Shown here one piece after another: positions 62,001 to 64,000 of a stretch of 64,000 bases of DNA. Where the stretch lies: the NCBI RefSeq assembly GCF_014395225.1, contig NZ_CP060723.1, positions 1,674,001 through 1,738,000 of the forward strand. The letters run 5' to 3'. The DNA is from Pedobacter roseus (GTDB lineage Bacteria > Bacteroidota > Bacteroidia > Sphingobacteriales > Sphingobacteriaceae). Each line of letters starts with the position of its first letter. Positions within the stretch are counted from its first letter, which is position 1. Below the pieces are notes generated by a model. The model had not been told where the DNA came from. It did no database searches and saw nothing but the letters and a program-made list of their open reading frames with translations. The position numbers and the translations under genes were made by a program.

Positions 62001-64000
62001 TATTAACCTTTACCGTTCCGATCATCAACGATAATATCGCTGAAACCAACGAAACCTTTACTGCTACATTAAGTGGTATTACGGGTAATATAGTAGTAAT
62101 CAGCAATGCTACTGCAACGGCAACTATCGTTGATAACGATGCCGCAACAGTATCTATCGCTGCCGGAACACCTGGTAAAGAAAACGGTCCGGTAAACGGA
62201 ACATTTACGGTTACTTTAAGTAATCCATCTTCAACCGATACACAGGTTACTTATACTTTAGGTGGAACCGCAACCGAAGGAAGCGATTATTCTACCATCG
62301 TTACCAAAACCATTACCATCCCGGCTGGTCAAACTACCGGAACCATTACCATTCCGGTATTAACCGATAATATTGTTGAAGGAACAGAAACTGTAGTGGC
62401 AACATTGGTTTCTACCAACAGTCCGTTGGTAACGGTAACTCCAACACCGGCTAATAAAACAGCAACCATTAACATTACCGATAATACCACTGCAACAGTA
62501 ACTGTGGCAGCTACCACCAACGGTGCAGAGCCAAATACGCAGGGCTTGTTCACTTTTACTTTAAGTAATGTATCTGCAACCGATACTCAGATTACTTATG
62601 CGGTAACAGGAACAGCCATCAGCGGAACAGATTATACTTCGATTGGTACAACGGTAACCATCCCGGCCGGACAAACCATTGCAACTGTACCGGTTCTGGT
62701 ACAGGATGATACTTTTGCCGAGCCAACGGAAACAGTGATCTTAACGATGACTGCTGCCACCAATAACCCGGCAATTATTGCTGCTACAGCCCCTGCAACC
62801 GTAAACATTACCGATAACGATAATGCAACGGTAGCGGTTAACAGTATTTCGGTAGTAGAAAATGCAGGTAACGCAACCTTTACCGTAACCTTAACCGGTA
62901 ACGTTCAGGATGCATTTACCGTAAATTATAGCACAACAAACGGAACGGCTTTAGCTGGTTCTGATTATACGGCAACAACAGGCAGCGTAACTTTCCCTGC
63001 AGGTTCTGTTAGCGGTGCAACTCAAACTTTCAATATTCCTGTTATAAATGATAACATCGCCGAACTGGCCGAAACATTTACCGTTAAATTGAACAGTGTA
63101 AGTGCCGGATCGGTAGTAACCATCCCAGCGGGAGGTGCAACCGGAACAGCAACCATTACCGACGATGATGCTGCAAGTGTGGCCATTAACAGTGTTTCTG
63201 CATTAGAAAGCGCTGGCAATATGAGCTTCACCGTAACCTTAACAGGAAACATACAGGATGCACTTTCTATCAATTATGCAACTTCTGATAACTCGGCCGT
63301 TGCAGGATCAGACTATACCGCTAAAACAGGTGTAGTTACTTTCCCTGCCGGATCAGTTTCTGGAGCTACACAAACCATTCTGATCCCGATTACGGATGAT
63401 AACGTTAGCGAAGGTACTGAAAGCTTTAAAGTAACCTTAAGCAATGCAACTGCTCCGGTTACCATTACACAGGCAGAAGGTATCGGTACCATTATCGATA
63501 ACGACCCTGCAACAGTAAGCATTTCTGCTACACCAACCAGTGTAAACGAAGCAGCAGGTACCGCAACATTTACGGTAACCCTAAGCAATGCGGTACAGGC
63601 AGGTTTTAGTGTTAATTATGCAACATCAAACGGAACAGCTACTGCTGGCAGCGATTATACAGCAACCAGTGGAACATTAAACTTCCCTGCAGGCGCTGCC
63701 GCTGGCGCAACCTTAACCTTCACCGTTCCAATTATCAATGATAATGTAGTTGAACCAGGCGAAACTTTCAACGCAACCATTAGTAATGTAAGCGGTACTT
63801 TGGTAGGCATTGCAACCAATACCGCTACTGTAACCATTATCGATAATGATACTTCGGTTGCAACCATTACCCCGGGCACCCCAGGAAACGAAAATGGTCC
63901 GGTTAACGGAACCTTTACCGTTACCTTGAGTAATCCATCGGCTACCGATACACAGATTACCTATACTTTGGGTGGAACAGCAACAGAAGGAAGCGATTAT
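53015..64000 (+). CDS. Giant Calx-beta surface protein, 3' end beyond the window
   Basis: Open frame of 3662 codons from ATG 53015 to the window edge. The N terminus is unusual: about 46 mostly polar residues precede the export helix (CVILIISLFSLLGAQAQ). A glycine-rich domain follows (TYNVPAGVTSIVVEVWGAGG, to about residue 270), of a kind also seen in phage-tail and other adhesive proteins. Residues about 270-970 are unrecognised. From about 975 on there are Calx-beta domains: one diverged, 11 near-identical copies of 115 residues (1090-2354), then 12 diverged copies, the last cut off. Each ends in an acidic DDD/DND motif that in Calx-beta domains binds calcium. A T9SS signal is expected beyond the window but not seen. 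Confidence 0.9.
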   Translation, partial: MNKNLLSSCIPARAFSRTNNYLTNKFGKCFVLHPISSILDSKLINKLCVILIISLFSLLGAQAQTVVTTAGAGTYNVPAGVTSIVVEVWGAGGKGGTPAAASGSGGGGAGGYSMSIVTVTSGASISYNVGAGGTSVTTSGGQTWFGGTTATASSVLANGGTGVTNATAGGAGGSITGAKGAYLFAGGAGGTGTTTTSGGGGASASSAGDGAAGGVPTGGVALFGGGNGGAGRTNNGNGSAGVIPGGGGGGAVGTVGLGGDGANGKISIRPYVNNGSGSRDLYPNGITGNRAFLLSKSGTFGSATDNSWPFITKGTHYVYAKNGEVISTGSSAQGYGSGQIVITRPNGTQASSTLNSAVGRIYNRAQELAGISSGYEPFNLTATVDGIYRVDFIAPATNGGTTGAVDVLANASWTQSQDGTNAAFIASWDVSVLSSGVIKPGRAYANILNLLLFPATANGSSNNFVSTKGYQGINYVLTKDGRAYRVNNNGNNGVGFTFFANNKGFLRSDGNSSFKSLNSSTAATVAAAVQDPRIQDSGTDVTHKIFYSAPASDLPQDAAANVALNDVSGATTGSVTTTWLKNTPVNPSITGTQLVGKEGTPNKAGQKGGTISFTASTAGSYRITIPVSSGTNRVITGSAVQGLNNVDWDGKDGAGNVLAAGTTVSSITVTLFSAEVHFPFIDMEINPKGIIIELTDNNTTYNINSASTNETIYSSKVYWDDSAIDNAGVSTESSIPVTNLTGLSSTATPTNTVNGHKWGTYLASGNGSGTSNAGTGSTSFGDTKSLDTWAYIPSADAVQPVSVNVAVADLAVTTLSTASTVVNAGNQITYTVVVENKNSPNANPALNSVSAVTGAPFAFNFPAGLTGITVAKVVNAGTITESSATTGTTSYNSKLDMTSGSKVTYTITGTVGTALAGTTIPVKATILRPADTTDPDATDPATTTTPTNPDTECANNGVGGTCNNILNNSAVSVNNYASIVATTPNAAEGSATPGVFTVSIQNVNANPVTVNYTISGSATNTTDYATISGSVVIPAGSTSATINISPVDDVISEGTENVILTLTSANNGVLITPVTADATATVNIADNDPSSLAINNVSVAENVSGGNMVFTVTLTGAIQNQVTVNYATANGTAIAGSDYTNTTGTLTFPANSPTGTTRTITVPILNDAISESTEAFTVVLSGISTGPTTIATSTGTGTITDDDASSLAINNVSVAENVSGGNMVFTVTLTGAIQDQVTVNYATANGTAIAGSDYTNTTGTLTFPANSPTGTTRTITVPILNDAISESTEAFTVVLSGISTGPTTIATSTGTGTITDDDASSLAINNVSVAENVSGGNMVFTVTLTGAIQDQVTVNYATANGTAIAGSDYTNTTGTLTFPANSPTGTTRTITVPILNDAISESTEAFTVLLSGISTGPTTIATSTGTGTITDDDASSLAINNVSVAENVSGGNMVFTVTLTGAIQNQVTVNYATANGTAIAGSDYTNTTGTLTFPANSPTGTTRTITVPILNDAISESTEAFTVVLSGISTGPTTIATSTGTGTITDDDASSLAINNVSVAENVSGGNMVFTVTLTGAIQDQVTVNYATANGTAIAGSDYTNTTGTLTFPANSPTGTIRTITVPILNDAISESTEAFTVVLSGISTGPTTIATSTGTGTITDDDASSLAINNVSVAENVSGGNMVFTVTLTGAIQDQVTVNYATANGTAIAGSDYTNTTGTLTFPANSPTGTTRTITIPILNDAISESTEAFTVVLSGISTGPTTIATSTGTGTITDDDASSLAINNVSVAENVSGGNMVFTVTLTGAIQDQVTVNYATANGTAIAGSDYTNTTGTLTFPANSPTGTTRTITVPILNDAISEPTEAFTVLLSGISTGPTTIATSTGTGTITDDDASSLAINNVSVAENVSGGNMVFTVTLTGAIQDQVTVNYATANGTAIAGSDYTNTTGTLTFPANSPTGTTRTITVPILNDAISEPTEAFTVVLSGISTGPTTIATSTGTGTINDDDASSLAINNVSVAENVSGGNMVFTVTLTGAIQDQVTVNYATANGTAIAGSDYTNTTGTLTFPANSPTGTTRTITVPILNDAISESTEAFTVVLSGISTGPTTIATSTGTGTITDDDASSLAINNVSVAENVSGGNMVFTVTLTGAIQDQVTVNYATANGTAIAGSDYTNTTGTLSFPANSPTGTTRTITVPILNDAISESTEAFTVLLSGISTGPTTIATSTGTGTITDDDASSLAINNVSVAENVSGGNMVFTVTLTGAIQDQVTVNYATANGTAIAGSDYTNTTGTLTFPANSPTGTTRTITVPILNDAISESTEAFTVVLSGISTGPTTIATSTGTGTITDDDASIASITSGVNGNENGPVNGTFTVTLSNASSTDTQITYTLGGTATEGSDYSTISTKTITIPAGQTTGTITIPILADNIVEGNETVIANLVSSNSPLVTITTAPADKTATINIIDKNTATVSISATPTSYDEAAGNATFTVTLSTAVQNGFTVDYTTVDGTAKAGSDYTAKNGTLTFPAGSAAGSILTFTVPVINDNVVEPTETFSATLSNVTGGLGSVTIGTGTATATITDNDTSIATITAGTAGNENGPVNGTFTVTLSNPSSTDTQITYTLAGTATEGSDYSTIVTKTITIPAGQTTGTITIPVLADNVVEGTETVIASLVSSNSPLVTITTAPADKTATINILDNNTATVSISATATSVNEGAGTATFTVTLSTAVQNAFSVNYATTNGTATAGQDYTATSGTLNFPANSPAGSTLTFTVPVIDDNTVEPSETFNGTLTGTNSALVTIGTGSAPVTIIDNDASVASIAPGINGNETGPVKGTFIVTLSKPASTDTQLTYTLGGTATEGSDYTTIVTKTITIPAGQTTGTITIDVLPDALTESTETVIATLGTSNNAVTVNTTPASINIIDANTSSVSISTTPTVNEAAGTATFTVTLNNAVQNAFSVNYNTADGTATAGSDYTTTSGTLNFPANSPAGTVLTFTVPIINDNIAETNETFTATLSGITGNIVVISNATATATIVDNDAATVSIAAGTPGKENGPVNGTFTVTLSNPSSTDTQVTYTLGGTATEGSDYSTIVTKTITIPAGQTTGTITIPVLTDNIVEGTETVVATLVSTNSPLVTVTPTPANKTATINITDNTTATVTVAATTNGAEPNTQGLFTFTLSNVSATDTQITYAVTGTAISGTDYTSIGTTVTIPAGQTIATVPVLVQDDTFAEPTETVILTMTAATNNPAIIAATAPATVNITDNDNATVAVNSISVVENAGNATFTVTLTGNVQDAFTVNYSTTNGTALAGSDYTATTGSVTFPAGSVSGATQTFNIPVINDNIAELAETFTVKLNSVSAGSVVTIPAGGATGTATITDDDAASVAINSVSALESAGNMSFTVTLTGNIQDALSINYATSDNSAVAGSDYTAKTGVVTFPAGSVSGATQTILIPITDDNVSEGTESFKVTLSNATAPVTITQAEGIGTIIDNDPATVSISATPTSVNEAAGTATFTVTLSNAVQAGFSVNYATSNGTATAGSDYTATSGTLNFPAGAAAGATLTFTVPIINDNVVEPGETFNATISNVSGTLVGIATNTATVTIIDNDTSVATITPGTPGNENGPVNGTFTVTLSNPSATDTQITYTLGGTATEGSDY
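56282..60076 (+). repeat. Calx-beta array: 11 copies of exactly 345 bp
   Basis: Eleven head-to-tail 345-base units (115 codons) starting with the codons for SSLAINNVSVAENVSGG and ending TGTGTITDDDA. No length change occurs. Sequence differences are few and mostly synonymous, far fewer than in the flanking Calx-beta copies, so this block expanded recently or is kept uniform by gene conversion. The antisense strand shows a recurring 84-codon open frame in each unit, which is a by-product of the repetition. Confidence 0.95.
60077..64000 (+). repeat. Diverged Calx-beta copies, largely alternating two types
   Basis: Twelve further Calx-beta domains of about 110-117 residues, the last one truncated by the window. 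In the first seven, two subtypes alternate: one with NENGPVNGTFTVTLSN...GGTATEGSDYST and one with TPTSVNEAAGTATFTVTLS...GTATAGSDYTATSGTLNF. This implies duplication of a two-domain unit. Copies 8-10 depart from the pattern, and it resumes in copies 11-12. Confidence 0.85.

Overview
The window looks like a chromosomal piece of a Bacteroidota bacterium, most likely a Sphingobacteriaceae member close to Pedobacter. This is inferred from several things. Protein signatures include a gliding/type IX secretion (T9SS) C-terminal domain, a PorP/SprF partner, an OmpP1/FadL porin, DUF4296, TIGR02757 and an archaeal/eukaryote-like prolyl-tRNA synthetase. The DNA is AT-rich. Promoters are of the Bacteroidota type (TTG, about 19-20 bp, TAnnTTTG), and purine-rich ribosome-binding sites are largely absent. 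No database search was possible, so all names rest on recognised motifs.

Bases 1-16400 are mostly housekeeping. They hold a truncated 1-Cys peroxiredoxin, a cold-shock protein with a long leader, and a minus-strand cluster (PLP-homeostasis protein YggS, GNAT acetyltransferase, aspartate kinase, then a methyltransferase). They also hold a DUF4296 lipoprotein with MutS2, a PQQ-type sugar dehydrogenase lipoprotein, a Cys-rich microprotein, a two-subunit 3-ketoacid CoA-transferase, uridine kinase with a five-LysM protein, Dps, and a UbiD-family decarboxylase.

Bases 16400-21300 are more AT-rich and carry unrecognised genes: a predicted outer-membrane barrel with a small partner, a 105-residue protein, and a four-gene operon (unknown protein, multi-TM protein, NarX-type histidine kinase, LuxR-type response regulator). 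Bases 21400-31200 hold an MG2-like surface protein, an OmpP1 porin with a Gly/Tyr-rich lipoprotein, prolyl-tRNA synthetase, a cystathionine gamma-synthase-family enzyme, a TIGR02757 protein and a Crp/Fnr regulator.

Bases 31700-64000 are dominated by two giant surface-protein genes. The first (about 6250 residues) has 35 consecutive cadherin-like repeats, including 23 copies of exactly 98 residues, and ends in a gliding-motility-type T9SS signal. It is followed with a 1-base overlap by its likely secretion partner PorP/SprF. After an orphan LuxR-type response regulator and a convergent 57-residue protein comes the second giant, which runs off the window after 3662 codons. It has a glycine-rich N-terminal domain and at least 24 Calx-beta repeats, 11 of them near-identical 345-bp units.

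A separate genome-scale pattern is a set of heptanucleotide tandem arrays with four different unit sequences. Each lies directly after a stop codon in a gap between two genes transcribed in the same direction (2542-2669, 8155-8269, 10553-10587, 28141-28245).
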